DNA of 64,000 nucleotides. It comes from Vespula vulgaris. Its lineage: Eukaryota; Arthropoda; Insecta; Hymenoptera; Vespidae. This document shows positions 1 to 11,585 of the stretch, in pieces. Where the stretch lies: positions 2,711,001 to 2,775,000 of the forward strand of contig NC_066608.1 in assembly GCF_905475345.1 (NCBI RefSeq). The letters are read 5' to 3'. Below the pieces are notes generated by a model. The model was not told the origin of the DNA and did no database searches. It saw only the letters and a program-made list of their open reading frames with translations. Each line of letters starts with the position of its first letter. Positions within the stretch are counted from its first letter, which is position 1. The translations under genes and the position numbers were made by a program.

Positions 1-765
1 TCGATCGTACCAGCAGAGTTCTTTGAGTTTGTTCTCTATCATCTGTGTGTGTGTATGTATGGCTGTGTTTGTGCGCGGGTATGTAATTCTTTTAACTTAT
101 TAGGGGTTAAAAAAGATAAAGAAATAATGAAAAAGGAAAAATACAAATTAATATAAAGTGATTTACCAATAAATAGCTTTTGCATGCAGTAATATATATA
201 TATATATATGTATGTATATGTATATGTATGTGTGTGTATATATGTATGTATGTATATATGTATGTATGTATGTTCGTATGTATATATATATATATATCTG
301 TTGCTACATACATCCTCTGTCGATAATGAAATGTAAATAACTTAATCACGCGTTCCACCAATTTCCCTGCGTATACTGCGTACTGTCGTCTGTATTATTC
401 ATGCACGTATACATCGCATAATTACGGCGGATCGATGATACCTATTGCCGATGATATATATCGACCTTTGATATCGTAACGACGAATAAATAGAAACTGC
501 ATCTCCTCTGTTCATCGATAGTAGAATCGATCGAAGAGATTCTAGAAGGAACTATATTTACATACATACGTCTACATACACTTATAAGATATTATACATA
601 TACATACATACATACATATATATACACATATTACATTTTATATCAATGTGATTATCATCGATAAAAAAAGAACAAACGTAAAAAACATTTCTTTCTTCCT
701 TTCCTTTTCTTATCCCTTTCTTTCCTTTATTCCCAAACAATTATATACCATATACTATTCCCACA

Positions 766-809
<44 letters not shown>

Positions 810-820
810 GTCCGACACGC
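1..820. repeat. AT-rich flank with four microsatellites
   Basis: No gene seen. The stretch holds a short (TG)n run near 47-62, a mixed (TA)n/(TATG)n tract at 191-298, a (CATA)-like tract at about 558-632 and a clean (TA)n run at 769-806. The open frames here are Ile/Tyr/His strings that only translate these repeats. Confidence 0.85.
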
Positions 821-821
821 A

Positions 822-995
822 GCAGGAAGCTTTGTAATCGGCGGCTGACCGTGGAGCGTTAGCGTTAACGTTAATTATAAATCCTCGAGGGTGTAACAGC
901 AACGAGCTGGAAGGAAGAGAGTGAGAAGTAGAAAGGGACAGAATATCGGGAGATCAGGGATCGGAGATCATGGACCAGGCAGGGTTGGGATCTAG

Positions 996-1028
<33 letters not shown>

Positions 1029-1310
1029 GTGGACTGTGGACTGTGGATTGAGGACTGAAAACTAGGGACTGGATACTAGGAACCATGAGCCGTAGAGGGT
1101 GAGAAGAGCCAAGGGAAAAGGGCAACGAGAAGGGAGAGGACTAAGAGTAGGGGTAGAGAAAAGGGAAGGGATAGGTGGATGGAAAGTAGAGGGGGAAAAA
1201 AAGAGCGAAAGTCCGTGGGAATAGTGCCAAATGGGAGCGATTAATTTTACTCATCCGCCTCGCGGCAACTCGGCGCGTAATAACGAACGTGAAACGATAT
1301 GAGAAAAGTT
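822..1310. other. GC-balanced unique block, possible regulatory DNA
   Basis: This block is clearly less AT-rich than its surroundings and mostly non-repetitive. It includes GTTAACGTTAATTATAAATC near 866-885 and a second GC-rich patch at 1245-1300. No long clean reading frame crosses it. I infer a possible conserved non-coding element; only cross-species alignment could show it. Confidence 0.35.
996..1058 (+). repeat. 7-bp minisatellite, nine units
   Basis: Nine consecutive heptamers can be read: four GGACTAT, three GGACTGT, then GGATTGA and GGACTGA. The ordered change from one variant to the next is typical of replication-slippage growth with variant spreading. The period is not a multiple of three and no coding frame uses it. 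Confidence 0.95.
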
Positions 1311-4000
1311 GAGATACCTGTCCGTTCGTACCTTTCGTTCTCTCTCTCTCTTTTTCTCTTTTTCTCTCTCTCTTTCTCTTTCTCTTTCTCTTTCTCTTTC
1401 TCTTTTTCTCTCGTTTTACGCGTCCTACCTTTTTGTCCCACGAGCGGTTAATGCAAAATCGCGTTTACGAAGCAAGCTTTTTTCAATTCGTTTTTTTTTG
1501 TTTTTACCCTTCCAGTTTTTTTCTTCCCTTTTTCTTTTTTTTCTTTTTTTACTTCTTTTTCTTTCTTTCTTCCTTTTTCTTTTTTACCGTCCTTCGTTAC
1601 GAGCTGCAATCGTTCTCTTTAATTTGTAATTCAACTGGCACACCTTTTCCTCCTTTCGCTTTTAACTTGACGTTTTAAAAACGTCCCGATTTATACCTCC
1701 CCGCCCTCTCTCTCTCCCTTTCTCTCTCCCTCAACTCCTGTAAAGGACTCTTCTCGGCGTCGATCGGGTTTCAAAAGCATTGCTGAAAAGGAATTTTATC
1801 TCGAAAGAGAGCCGATTACGTTGACGATAATATGCTCTCTCTCTCTGTTTTTTCTTTCTTTTTTCTTTTTTCTTTTTTTTTCTTTTCCTTGATAAAATAG
1901 AATGGATATTGCGAAGGTGAAAATATCGATGAAATTTTTGAAATTAATTCTGAGAGAGTGTACTTACTATTTTTACTATTTTTTTTTTGTTATCGTTTTC
2001 TTTTAAGTTAGAACCTGTTTTTTTTTTTTCAACAATTTTTTTATTTATTCTACTTTTATATATGTGTAGATTTATATCATATATTGTATATATATATAAT
2101 TATTATATATTATTATATATAAATTATTAATGGATGTATATCATAATTAGATATTATAGGAATATACATACTACCGTCGCATTTTTAGATATCGATCTAC
2201 TTTCATCGAATATTGACGTATGCATTAAAATGCAATTTTTTTTTTCTTATCTTCGTTTAACATTAAGTTCATATCATTGCATCAATCCAAGTTACCATAA
2301 ATTGATAAGAATTAATATTTATGATTTTAATGTTAATCATGAAATCTGATATGTACGTCAAATTGACAGGTTTCGTAAAATTAACATTCCATCTTTTTTT
2401 TTCTATTATCCCTGCTTCAATGTCAACCATATACGCCCGACTTTGGGTGATTTATTTTTTGACAGTTCCCATAATTTTTCTCCTGTTCATTTTGCTTATA
2501 CATATGTTCGTTCCATTGCCGTTAACCTTTGCGTTATAATTATTTTTCTAGTTTGTTCTCGTCGAGTTCTCCGATTTGAATTTTTCTGGGGTTTTAATAT
2601 CAAATTTATTCACGTACGTATCCACGTAGCAGCAAACAGATATACCTACTTTGAGAGCAATTTTTGGAACAAAACTCTTTCCTACTAATATGTTTTATCA
2701 GCAACATAAAGTATCACGTCAGAGATGACTCGAGAGTTGTAGTGAAAAATAGCGTTGTCACGTCATATGTGACCTTATATAGTGCAAAGGGTTTATATCC
2801 TCTCTACGTTACATTCCCTTTTGATATTTTCATTTCTTTCTCTGTCAAATAGAGTTTACAACGGTAATTTCTGTACAAAATTTTTTTTTTCATTTCTCTT
2901 TCGTTTTCTTTTTTTTCCAAGATACGTTATACTTTTCATTTTTTACTTTATTCCATTAGATCTTTGCAATAATATCGTAACAGATCAATAGTATTAATTT
3001 GATTCAGTTCGATTACAAATTATTGTTTAAGTCCATATTTTTTATTTTTTTTTTTCTTTATTTTTAGCCTTCATATACCGGATCTCGTACGAACGTAGCA
3101 AAAAAAAAACGGCGTTTTTATTCTGAGGGTCGAGCGATATTAAGGGCTACCTTTTTATTTATGCACGGGGTGTTAAGTCATTGCAAGGAGGGAGGTCTCG
3201 TGGTATGATTTATGAGCGTATAAGAGAGGAAGAGCAAGAAACATTTGAAATTTTTTAGTAGTACGCTCGTCGGGATCGTTATCGCAAAATTTTGACTCAC
3301 TCTTGATTCACGAGTTATACGTCTTTTCGTTATACATATATCAAAATCTTTCGATATCGTTGATAAAACACGATTCATTCTAATTATATTAAATTAAATA
3401 TTAATTGGATCGATTAAAATTCATGTTCGTTAAAATTTTAAGACGTAGTATGATCGATGATGATATAACGCGAGAACCATCGATTACTTTTACTTTTAAA
3501 TCGTTTTAAGACATGAATTATTTATATTAAACAAAAAAAAAAAATATGACCATATTCATGTTGCTTTTTCTATACACTTAAGCATATACGACTTAATTGC
3601 CTGAATTTTTTTCATCTCTCTTACTTTCAAGGCCAGTTACGAACGTCGACGGTTTTTATGAAATATTCAAAATTAAATTTTTAAAAGCAAAAAAGAACAA
3701 AAAATATATTTGTATATATATAAAGAAAAATCATGAACGGTATAAAAATGAGAAAAATACAAAAAAAAAAAATATGATCGTAACGAATTAAAGTTATATA
3801 ACTAAAGAACAAAAATTGTCCGATAACCGATAACATTATCTCGTTTGTAATTCATTATCAAATTCTTTATTACTAAAAGATTATAGAATCGAAAAAAGAA
3901 AAACGAAAAAAATTAAGGAAAAAGAAAAAAAAAAAGAAAAAGGAACCGATTTACCGTAGCAAAATCTTAATCTAACTTGAGTTATTGAAGGTTGGTGTAT
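1311..4000. other. AT-rich gene-free stretch with pyrimidine tracts
   Basis: No gene seen. Pyrimidine-rich tracts lie at about 1339-1412 (CT with CTTT), 1490-1605 (T-rich), 1704-1733 and 1836-1890. From 1900 on it is AT-rich with short homopolymers. A modestly GC-richer unique patch at 3060-3380 contains only short frames on both strands. Confidence 0.7.
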
Positions 4001-4004
4001 TAAA

Positions 4005-4560
4005 GTACGCATGTCGTAACTGCTCTGTCAAGGACGATGACTACGAAGGATCGAAATCACATATGTACATAAGTGGTAGTGCTTTTCGAGTTGAGACCCA
4101 AGACGGCACTTACACGGTCAGTCAATTTGCGTAATGAAGCAACGAAAGCTTGAGCTCGTCGAGAGCCAATTACGTTTGAGGAGAGCTGCTAGTCGAACCT
4201 TTTGCTTGCTTCTGGAACCTTTTTACCTTGAAAAGTTTGACCAAATGGTTCCCAGAAGAAAGGGCGAAGATTTCGGTCTAAGGTACGTCGTAATTGTGTC
4301 ACTCGACAGGAAAGAAGGAGTATCGAAGGTTCGTGTATGTCCACCGACATATACAGGGTGTCCAAAAGGGACCTATTTGTCTGAATTTTTTTCATCTTTT
4401 TGAGCTCTCGTAGTACGTAGTATAAATTTGGTCCCAATCTATCTGAACTCTCTGTATATATAACTTACGTCAAGGACGTAGTTAGATTCTGCTTTCGCAA
4501 GAATCGAGAGTGGACTAGTGGAAATAGAAGAAATGAAGGGACATTTTTCTCGACAAAATC
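4005..4560 (+). other. Unique block with 89-codon ORF and TE-like motif
   Basis: An ATG at 4134 opens a frame of 89 codons (to 4403) of mixed composition, rich in Arg, Leu and Glu, with no recognised motif. Inside it, at about 4356-4371, is TACAGGGTGTCCAAAA, a word resembling one often seen in arthropod interspersed repeats. A near-inverted repeat (CTTCTGGAACC and GGTTCCCAGAAG) lies at about 4209-4260. The block may be a decayed mobile-element fragment rather than a gene. I do not recognise the protein. Confidence 0.25.
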
Positions 4561-4571
4561 GAAATCGCATA

Positions 4572-5280
4572 TTTCTTTCTTTTTTCTTTTTTTTGCTTTC
4601 TTTTCATTTCTTTTTCTTTTTCTTTCTTTCTTTCTTTTATTATTACTATTATTATTGTTATTAACTTTCTTATTTAATTATTATTATTATTATTATTATT
4701 AACTTTTTTATTTTATTATTATAAATATTATTATCAACTTTCTCATTTAATTATTATTATTATTAACATCCCTACTTCTTCCTTTACTCCTTCTTTTCTC
4801 CTCCTTTTCTTCTTATATTCCTCCTTTCGGCTTTCTTCTCACGCAAGAAGATAGAGGGAAGATAATCAAAAAATAGGAGCCTTGTTTTTCCTTGTATAAA
4901 AGCAATAACGGCTTGCTTATGAAAAGAACCGAGGAAATTAGACTCCCGTCGAATTCCATAATCGCGAAGCTTTCCGTGCTTACGATGTCTACCTCTTTCC
5001 TATTCGCGGGATGTAGTAGCAAAAAGAAGAAAAAAAAAACAAAAAACAAAAAAGAAAAAAAGAAAAGAAAAGTAGAAAACAACAACAATAACAACAACAG
5101 CAACAACAACAACAATAACGAAAAATAAAATAACAGAAGATAGAGAAGAATAAACAAAGAAGAAGAAGAAGAAGAAGAAGAAGAAGAAGAAAATCGAGAA
5201 GAAGAAGAAAGAAAAAGAGAAGAAAAAGAAGGAGAAAGAAGAGGAGGTGGAGAAGGAATCCTTAAAGACGAGAGAAGCAA
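4572..5280. repeat. Compound microsatellite: CTTT, ATT, CAA and GAA
   Basis: A long low-complexity run: pyrimidine (CTTT-like) 4572-4640, (ATT)n with variants 4640-4765, pyrimidine-rich to about 4830, a short unique stretch 4835-5020, then A-rich DNA, (AAC)n at about 5078-5120 and (AAG)n at 5157-5193 with purine-rich DNA to 5260. The Ser/Leu/Phe-rich minus-strand frames and the Asn/Lys-rich plus-strand frame are repeat translations. Confidence 0.9.
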
Positions 5281-5289
5281 CTAAAGTTT

Positions 5290-5640
5290 TCGTTTTTTCG
5301 AAATAATTTTGTACAATCCCCACCACTCTCCTTCTCTCCTTTTAACCAGCGCTGTGTTGCTGCCGCCGCTACTGGCATAGCTCCCTCCTTCCTTCTCTTC
5401 CACCCCTCTCCAACGTTCCCCCTTCAGCCTTAATTAATCTCACCGTGCCATTTCGTAGTCTCGCCGTTCTCATTTAAATAATTGCATCTGGCTACCTGGT
5501 GCGGTTGAATTTTGCAACGGCGAAATCGTCCTCGTATTCGCGTATCTATGGATCGATAAATGCGCTAACGATATTGCGACGCGGAAAGCGAGCTACTGAG
5601 AGGGGTGGAAGAGGAAAGGGAAGGGAGATAGATAGAGAAG
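5290..5640. other. GC-balanced unique block
   Basis: Non-repetitive and GC-richer than its flanks, with a GCTGCCGCCGCTACTGGC stretch near 5361 and an ATTTAAATAATTGCATCTGG stretch at about 5472-5491. No plausible gene. It could be a regulatory element. Confidence 0.3.
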
Positions 5641-5865
5641 GAGAAAGAGAGAGAGAGAGAGAAAGAGATAGAAGGGGTGGAAGGATAGGATAGAGTAGGA
5701 GAGACGAAGAGGAGGAGGAGTATCACAAAGAGATTTCGTTTTTTCTTTCCTCTCTCTCTCTCTCTCTCTCTCTCTTACTCTGTCTGTCTCTCTCGCATAA
5801 TATTTTTTTTTCTTTCTTTTTTTTCTTTATTTTCTTTTTTTTCGTGGTTCGTCCGCACATTATAT
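5641..5865. repeat. GA tract followed by CT and T-rich tract
   Basis: (GA)n-rich DNA at 5636-5670 gives way to purine-rich sequence, then a (CT)n run at about 5749-5775 and a T-rich tract to 5842. The tract ends in ATTATATTGCAG at 5870, which looks like a 3' splice site, but no matching donor or coding exon follows convincingly. Confidence 0.8.
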
Positions 5866-5870
5866 TGCAG

Positions 5871-6430
5871 ACCCTTGCAGTCCGTGGTTATATCGTGGCA
5901 GTGTTGGAATAGGTGGTGCCTGTGTGACGGTGGTGGAAGGTTAAGCACAAACGATACTCATAGGGGTAACCAAACCCTTCCAACGAAAAGGGTCATTATC
6001 CTCGTGATTACAAATTTGTGGACCTGCCGAGGTAGCTTCGTTTATGATCGCAAAGCGGAAAGAGAAAAGAGGATCATCGATGGACTAGAAACGGATACGT
6101 TTTTACTGCGTGTCGCGATATACGCGTAGGACAAAGAAAGAAAAAGAGAGAGGTAAAGAAAGAGAGAGAATGAGAGACAAAGAGAGAAAGAGAGAAGAAC
6201 CGTAGTGGCTTTTGAATGTGAGTATTGTACGTTTTACCAATGGATTCCGAGATATATTGTCTCTCGAATGAGTGACGTCGTATTGTGTGGTGTGCCAGCG
6301 GGGTAGTCGTCGTTGTTGATTGAAAATGCATGCAATCGTCGCTTCGTCAAGATCGTGGAGTATAAGTACAGGGAGAGAAGAATCTTATTCAAGATCGCAA
6401 AGTCTCGACGTTTTAATTACCGTCAAATTG
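5871..6430. other. Unique block with GA microsatellite
   Basis: GC-balanced unique sequence at 5871-6125 and 6210-6430, separated by a purine-rich (GA) run at about 6130-6200. A frame from about 5875 to 6129 is open but has no recognisable domain. I do not call a gene. Confidence 0.3.
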
Positions 6431-6453
6431 GGCTTAGCCAAACGATAAGTGCC

Positions 6454-6780
6454 AATTGTAAGCAATATTTTTTAATCTTGTCAAAATGAAAATTGGATGT
6501 TATGGTTTACGAGTGACAGATGATTAGATTTTATTTAAAATTAATTTGAGAAAACAGAAAATACAATTGTTTAATTGAATTATTAATATTAATTGTAAGC
6601 GATATTTTTTCTCTTGTCAAAAGTGAATATTGGATAAGTTATGGTTTATGATTGACAGATGATTAGTGATGTTATTTAAAAAATAATTAGAAAATAGAAA
6701 ATAACATTGTTTAATTATATTATAAATGTTAATTGCAAGTATTATAGAAAATGAAAATCATATGGATAAAATAGTATTAT
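6454..6780 (+). repeat. Diverged tandem repeat, about 138-bp unit, 2.3 copies
   Basis: The word AATTGTAAGC begins at 6454 and 6591, and its variant AATTGCAAGT at 6731, giving periods of 137 and 140 bp. Both full copies share the ordered words ATTGGAT, TTATGGTTTA, TGACAGATGATTAG and TTGTTTAATT. The copies are AT-rich, non-coding and diverged. Confidence 0.85.
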
Positions 6781-7060
6781 ATGAATAACGAGTAATAGAT
6801 TAAGAAAGTTAGTTAATTTGTTTTTAACCAATGTTTTAATTTTGATTTATATCGAATACAAATGAACGATATAATTACACGTTATTTTTTTAGCTCTTAA
6901 TGACATAATATTATATAAATAAAAAAAAAATATCTTTACTGCAAAATTAAAGAATAAAGATAGAAGAATATCGAAAAGGATTTAATTTAAGAATGTGCAA
7001 AATGAATCTTTTTTTTTCATTTTTGAAGTAGGTGCATTATAATCGCGAAGGTCATTATCT
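6781..7060. other. AT-rich filler
   Basis: AT-rich sequence with short A and T runs. No gene, repeat unit or motif stands out. Confidence 0.6.
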
Positions 7061-7335
7061 ATCATTGTTCTCTCCGTTTCTGTGTAAAACTTGAAATATC
7101 TTAAGCATCGCCGAAAGATACGTTGACGTTAGACAGTATCTTTTAAGTCCTCAGCGCTTTAACAGGAATCCAGTAACAATCTCTTATTCCTTAAACTCCG
7201 CTTCTTCAGAGACTTTGAAGTGTCCTTTGGGTTCTAAAGAGGTGACAGCAAGTCCTCGAGAGGACGAGTCGTACGCCAGTCGTCCGCCATTGACATTGTC
7301 GAGTAAATACCTTCGTAGTTAATTTCTCTAAATCG
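7061..7335. other. GC-balanced unique block
   Basis: Non-repetitive sequence, less AT-rich than its flanks, with a short hairpin GTCCTC-GA-GAGGAC at about 7252-7265. No gene is apparent. Possible non-coding regulatory element. Confidence 0.3.
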
Positions 7336-7908
7336 CGTTAACAATAAACCGACTAATTGAAAGAGTTTTCAGTAAAAAGAAAAAAAAACAATAATTTAAA
7401 CTATTACATTATTTCTTTAATCTTCATTTAATGAAATAAAAACGTCTTTGAATAATTAATCGATGATAAAAAAATTCTTATTCACATGAGAAAAGCCTTG
7501 ATTTTATCATATGAAAAAATCGATGATTTTGATTTATTATAGAAAATAGAAATTAATGTGTAAAGAAAAAGGAAAAAACGAAAAACAAAAAAGAAGAAAA
7601 AGATTGTGAAAAACGTTGCGCGTTCGTTTAACAAAAATCGTTTCTTTCGAGAGCGATTTGGTATTCGTAACAATCGTGAAAAAAAAAGAAATGAAAGAAA
7701 AAAAAAGAGAGAGAGAGAGAGAGAGAAAATAGAAAAAAGAAAAACGAAAAACGAAAAACGAAAAGAAAGAAAGAAGAATATAATATTAGGCCTCGCACGA
7801 GTCAATAGCTTTCTCCGGTTGTAGACAAATTCGTATGGACGCTATCATCCGTGGTCTATACACGAACAAATACGACTAATGAGAAGTGGAAATTAGAAGC
7901 GGACGTAC

Positions 7909-7941
<33 letters not shown>

Positions 7942-8320
7942 AATAGAGAAGGTATATCTCTCTATCGATCTCGATTCTATCGGCGTGTGAATTTCGAATT
8001 CAGTTCGGAAGTGCCAAACTTTTTGGTATTCACGTCGTGATGTTTTCGGCTAGGGTGAAAGATAGATAAAGATAGGAAGAGAGAGAAACAGAAAGAGAGA
8101 AACAGAGAGAGAGAGAGAGAGAGAGAGTGTGTGTGAGTGAATAAGTGAATGACAGAGAAAGAGAAAGAGAAAGAGAGATGATGGAAAAGGATGAGACGAT
8201 GAACGATGAGAAAGGGAAGAATGTTGAGAAAGAGGAGAAGGAAGGAAGGAAGGAAGGCGAGCGTCGTTACCGACAAACACGATGTTTGCGATGCAAATAT
8301 TTCCATACGGTCTCTTTGAA
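7336..8320. other. A-rich and GA-rich gene-free stretch
   Basis: A-rich DNA at 7375-7610 and 7680-7780, a (GA)n run at 7909-7941, and a long purine tract with (GA)n, (GT)n and (GGAA)n at 8064-8256. The minus-strand Phe/Ser/Leu frames are translations of the purine tract. Short unique patches at 7610-7680, 7790-7900 and 7960-8060 carry nothing recognisable. Confidence 0.75.
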
Positions 8321-8848
8321 CTGACAGTCGTTAATACTACAGACCGGTCGATGCGAATGAGAGAAATTCGAATTCTAAGTCGACGCTTTTATATGTTATA
8401 TAGATATGTATATGTAATATACGTATGCTACTGCATACGTGTTTCGTTAAGGACTTTATTCAATTTATTATTCTATAGCTACTCTTTCTATCTTCATTTG
8501 ACCCTTTCCCTATTCACTCGTTCTTCCTTTTATCAGTAAGTCCTCTGTACGATTGGCCATAGAGAATATTTGTCACGAAATTTTTCCTAACACATAGTTT
8601 TTCTCGACATTGTTCCTTCGGGCGAACATGATTCCCTTGATCGTATAATATGTATGGGAAATGTAAAGAAAGAAATAAAGAAACGAAAATTCGTTTGGTT
8701 TTCCTTTTTTTTTCTTCTTCTTTTATTTCGTCCTTTTTATTTATTTTTTTTTCGTTTTTCTTTTTTCTTTCTGTCGGGTCGAATCTTTCTCTGTATATCC
8801 GTGAGCCGAATATTTTACATTTTCGAGTTTAGTACGATTGTGACTGTC

Positions 8849-8890
<42 letters not shown>

Positions 8891-9865
8891 GCATGTACGT
8901 ATGTATGTATGTACAAACGTGTTTTGCGATTTCGATGCCGGTCGTGTGAATTTTTTCTATTTCTCTTTTTCTGTCTCTGTCTGCTTCTCTCTCTCTCTCT
9001 CTCTCTCACTCTCTCTCTTTTTCTTTTTCTCTCTTTTTCTCTTTTTTTCCTTGGCGAAGATCTAATCGAACTGCATTGGGAACCATATTGAACCACGCAG
9101 TATTTATTAAGCTAAGCTATGTTCTTGTTTTCAACTGGTTCGGTTTGAATTGTTGATTCTTGAAATATTTTAGATATTATTAGTTCCATTGTAAAACTTG
9201 CTTTTATCTTCTTTTTTTTTTGTAGATACGTATTTAAATTAGATTACAAAATTACGTTATTTTATCACAAATTATTGGTTCTTTTTTTTTTTTAATTATT
9301 GAAATAATATCGATATTACTTTGAAATAGAAATAAAAAATTCTTTACTATTATTATCGTCAGTATAATTCATTAATATTTGATTTCGTTTCTCGGTAAAA
9401 ATGTAGGCCTTAAAAATTACCTATCTACGTAGAATTCATGTTATCTCACAATATTTCCTACGATCATTCACTCGTTATATTTTCTTTTCTACATTGTACA
9501 CAAATTTTCTTGCTATAATATCTAATTTCTTGCAACTTTTAACACGTTATCGCGTTTGATAGCATTCTTTTTTCCATACAACTTAATCTCATCGATAACG
9601 ACCATTACAATTTCTCTTATCCATTTCTCAATCTCCTTATCCGTAGCATCTATTAATATATTTTTTCTGTTTTCGTTAAACAAAAGAAAAATTCATATCC
9701 CTTATTTGAACCGAACAATAAAGTTTATTACGTAACAATTTTTGAAATTGGATACGTGATAATAGAGGAATAAATCGTCGTAATAATACAAGATAAGACG
9801 ATTCGAGTTTTGGTATTCTTTGCGAGTGGCTATCAAATACTCTTGCGTATTAGAAATTTATGTTT
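8321..9865. other. AT-rich stretch with TA and CT microsatellites
   Basis: No gene seen. It holds T-rich tracts at 8700-8775, (TA)n at about 8851-8890 and a (CT)n tract at 8975-9048. From 9090 to 9865 it is AT-rich unique sequence with frequent stop codons in all frames. Confidence 0.75.
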
Positions 9866-9869
9866 GAAC

Positions 9870-10250
9870 GTTTTGGTTGAAGAAAATGATAGTATAAAAG
9901 GGCTCCGGTCGAGCAATTTTCTCGAGCACCGTTTGTACGCGTTATCACGCTCGTATGTTATCACGCTCGGTGGTTCGCTAGCTCTCTAGTTCGCTGTTCG
10001 CGTTCGAAGTGAGCGTTTTGCGAGCTAGAGATGATTCTCGTAAATCCAGTGGACTCTTAAGTATACCTCCGTCGCCTGAGGTTAAACGTTGCTTTGCTAT
10101 CGCGAAAGGAGCTGGAGAGAAGACGAAGGAGAGTTTTGGGAGGATAGGGGTAGAGGTGATAGGGGTAAAAGAGAGAGAGAGAGAGAGAGGGAGGGGGGTG
10201 GTTGGTACATTTACACCCTAAGGCTATCGTACACGTGCGACGTAAATGGT
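9870..10250 (+). promoter_or_regulatory. Candidate core promoter with TATA box
   Basis: TATAAAAG at 9893-9900 is a textbook TATA box, followed by GGCTCCGG and a GC-richer stretch. About 110 bp downstream, at 10009, is a GTGAGC splice-donor-like word after CGAA, which would suit a short untranslated first exon of about 85 bp. No downstream coding exon was found, so this is only a candidate. A frame from 10009 to 10221 needs a non-ATG start and ends in a GA repeat, so I do not call it. Confidence 0.25.
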
Positions 10251-11100
10251 CTGTAAAATAATATCAGCCTTTCCTACCAACCAAAACACTTTTCTGTTCT
10301 CTATCCTTTGTTTCCCGTGGAAAAATGAAAGAGAATGATTCTCGAGATAATGTATAAATTCAAAAATACGTCGATAAGGGAAAAGAAATGGCGGAAGCGA
10401 ATAAATATTCTTTTCTTTCTTTCTTTTTTCCTTTTTGTGGATCTTTTTTATTTTTATTTTTAGATGGTATTAAACGATCATTGAGAGACTTAATATTATG
10501 TGATCGTAGCGTCGTTTATTATCTTTCATATCGTTCAAATATGATATCGTCTTCTTCTTTTCTCTTTCTCCCAAGATCATTTCTAAATAAAAAGAATGAA
10601 TATATTCCCATCGTGCGATTTGTCCTTTCCTACTTCCGTTTGTTCCTTTTTTATAACCTATCCCTTATCGTACTACTCCACGATAGTAAAAATATAACGT
10701 TCTATAAAAAAGAAATAGAAAAAAAGATACTCGACGACGGTGACGTCTCGAAGAAAAGAGTTATTAAAAAGGAAAAAAAGAAGAAAAAAAAAGTTTATAC
10801 CACTTCACGTCTCAACTACGAACGCATGCAACTTTGTCTTAGGACAAAATTCTTTTTCTTTCGTTTCTCTCTCTTTCTCTCTCTTTCCATATTTCCAACC
10901 TAAATTAAAAAAAAATCCAAATATCAAGCTGTACAGTTTGGAATCTGACCAGTCTGAACAAAAATAAAGAAATAAAAAGACGATTAGGTATAAATCGTGC
11001 GAGAAATGTTAAAAACCTTTGGAAAAGGGTTGACGAACGTTTCTCTCGAAGGAAGCTTGTCCAAGTAATGGTAACCTGTCGACGATGACTATGACAACGA
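10251..11100. other. AT-rich stretch without a supported gene
   Basis: An open frame from the ATG at 10388 to 10903 (171 codons) exists. Its N-terminal part is Phe/Leu-rich from T-runs and its later part is Lys-rich from A-runs, with no domain. I read it as chance. Pyrimidine tract at about 10850-10890. Confidence 0.6.
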
Positions 11101-11127
11101 GATCTCTACCTTACCTTTTACCCCCAT

Positions 11128-11132
11128 TCCCT

Positions 11133-11163
<31 letters not shown>

Positions 11164-11219
11164 ATCTGTCTCTATCTATATATCTATCTACCTCTCTCTC
11201 TCTCTCTCTTTCTCTCTCG
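11128..11219 (+). repeat. CT/CTAT microsatellite
   Basis: (CT)n at 11128-11160, CTAT variants to about 11193, then (CT)n again to 11217. The Ser/Leu-rich frame across it is a repeat translation. Confidence 0.9.
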
Positions 11220-11585
11220 AGCTTTCACAGGGCTGCCAGCGTCTCTACTTTCCATTCTTCCCTTGTTGTTCCATTCCCCGGAAGATCAGCGGCAAGCTTA
11301 TTGCCTCATGAATATGTATAAGGGAGATCGTTCTCAGGGCCGGAACAAGTAGAGACGCTCGCCCGTGCTTCTCTTCGTTCGTTCGTTCGTTCGTTCGTTC
11401 GTTGAACGTGCCAATGTTAGAGGAGTAAAAGGAGTAGTAGGAGTAAGAGGATGAGGACGAGGATGAAGATGAGGATAAGGATGAGGAGAAGACCTAGAAG
11501 GCCACGAACACGAGACACCTAGAAATTAGCGAGTCAACGGACGGCTCGAATTATACAAGTCGTGGTAAACATAGAACCTAAGGGA
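11220..11585. other. GC-balanced block with TTCG and GAGGAT repeats
   Basis: Unique GC-balanced sequence contains a (TTCG)n tetranucleotide tract at 11374-11403 and a purine-rich GAGGAT-like tract at about 11420-11490. No gene is apparent. Confidence 0.5.

Noticed and set aside
5871..6129. Exon suggested by an excellent acceptor (long pyrimidine tract then TTGCAG)
   Set aside because: No matching donor or conserved motif was found. CT/T tracts before AG are very common in this window.
10388..10903. 171-codon frame with an ATG start
   Set aside because: Phe/Leu-rich then Lys-rich composition follows T-runs and A-runs. No motif or splice support.
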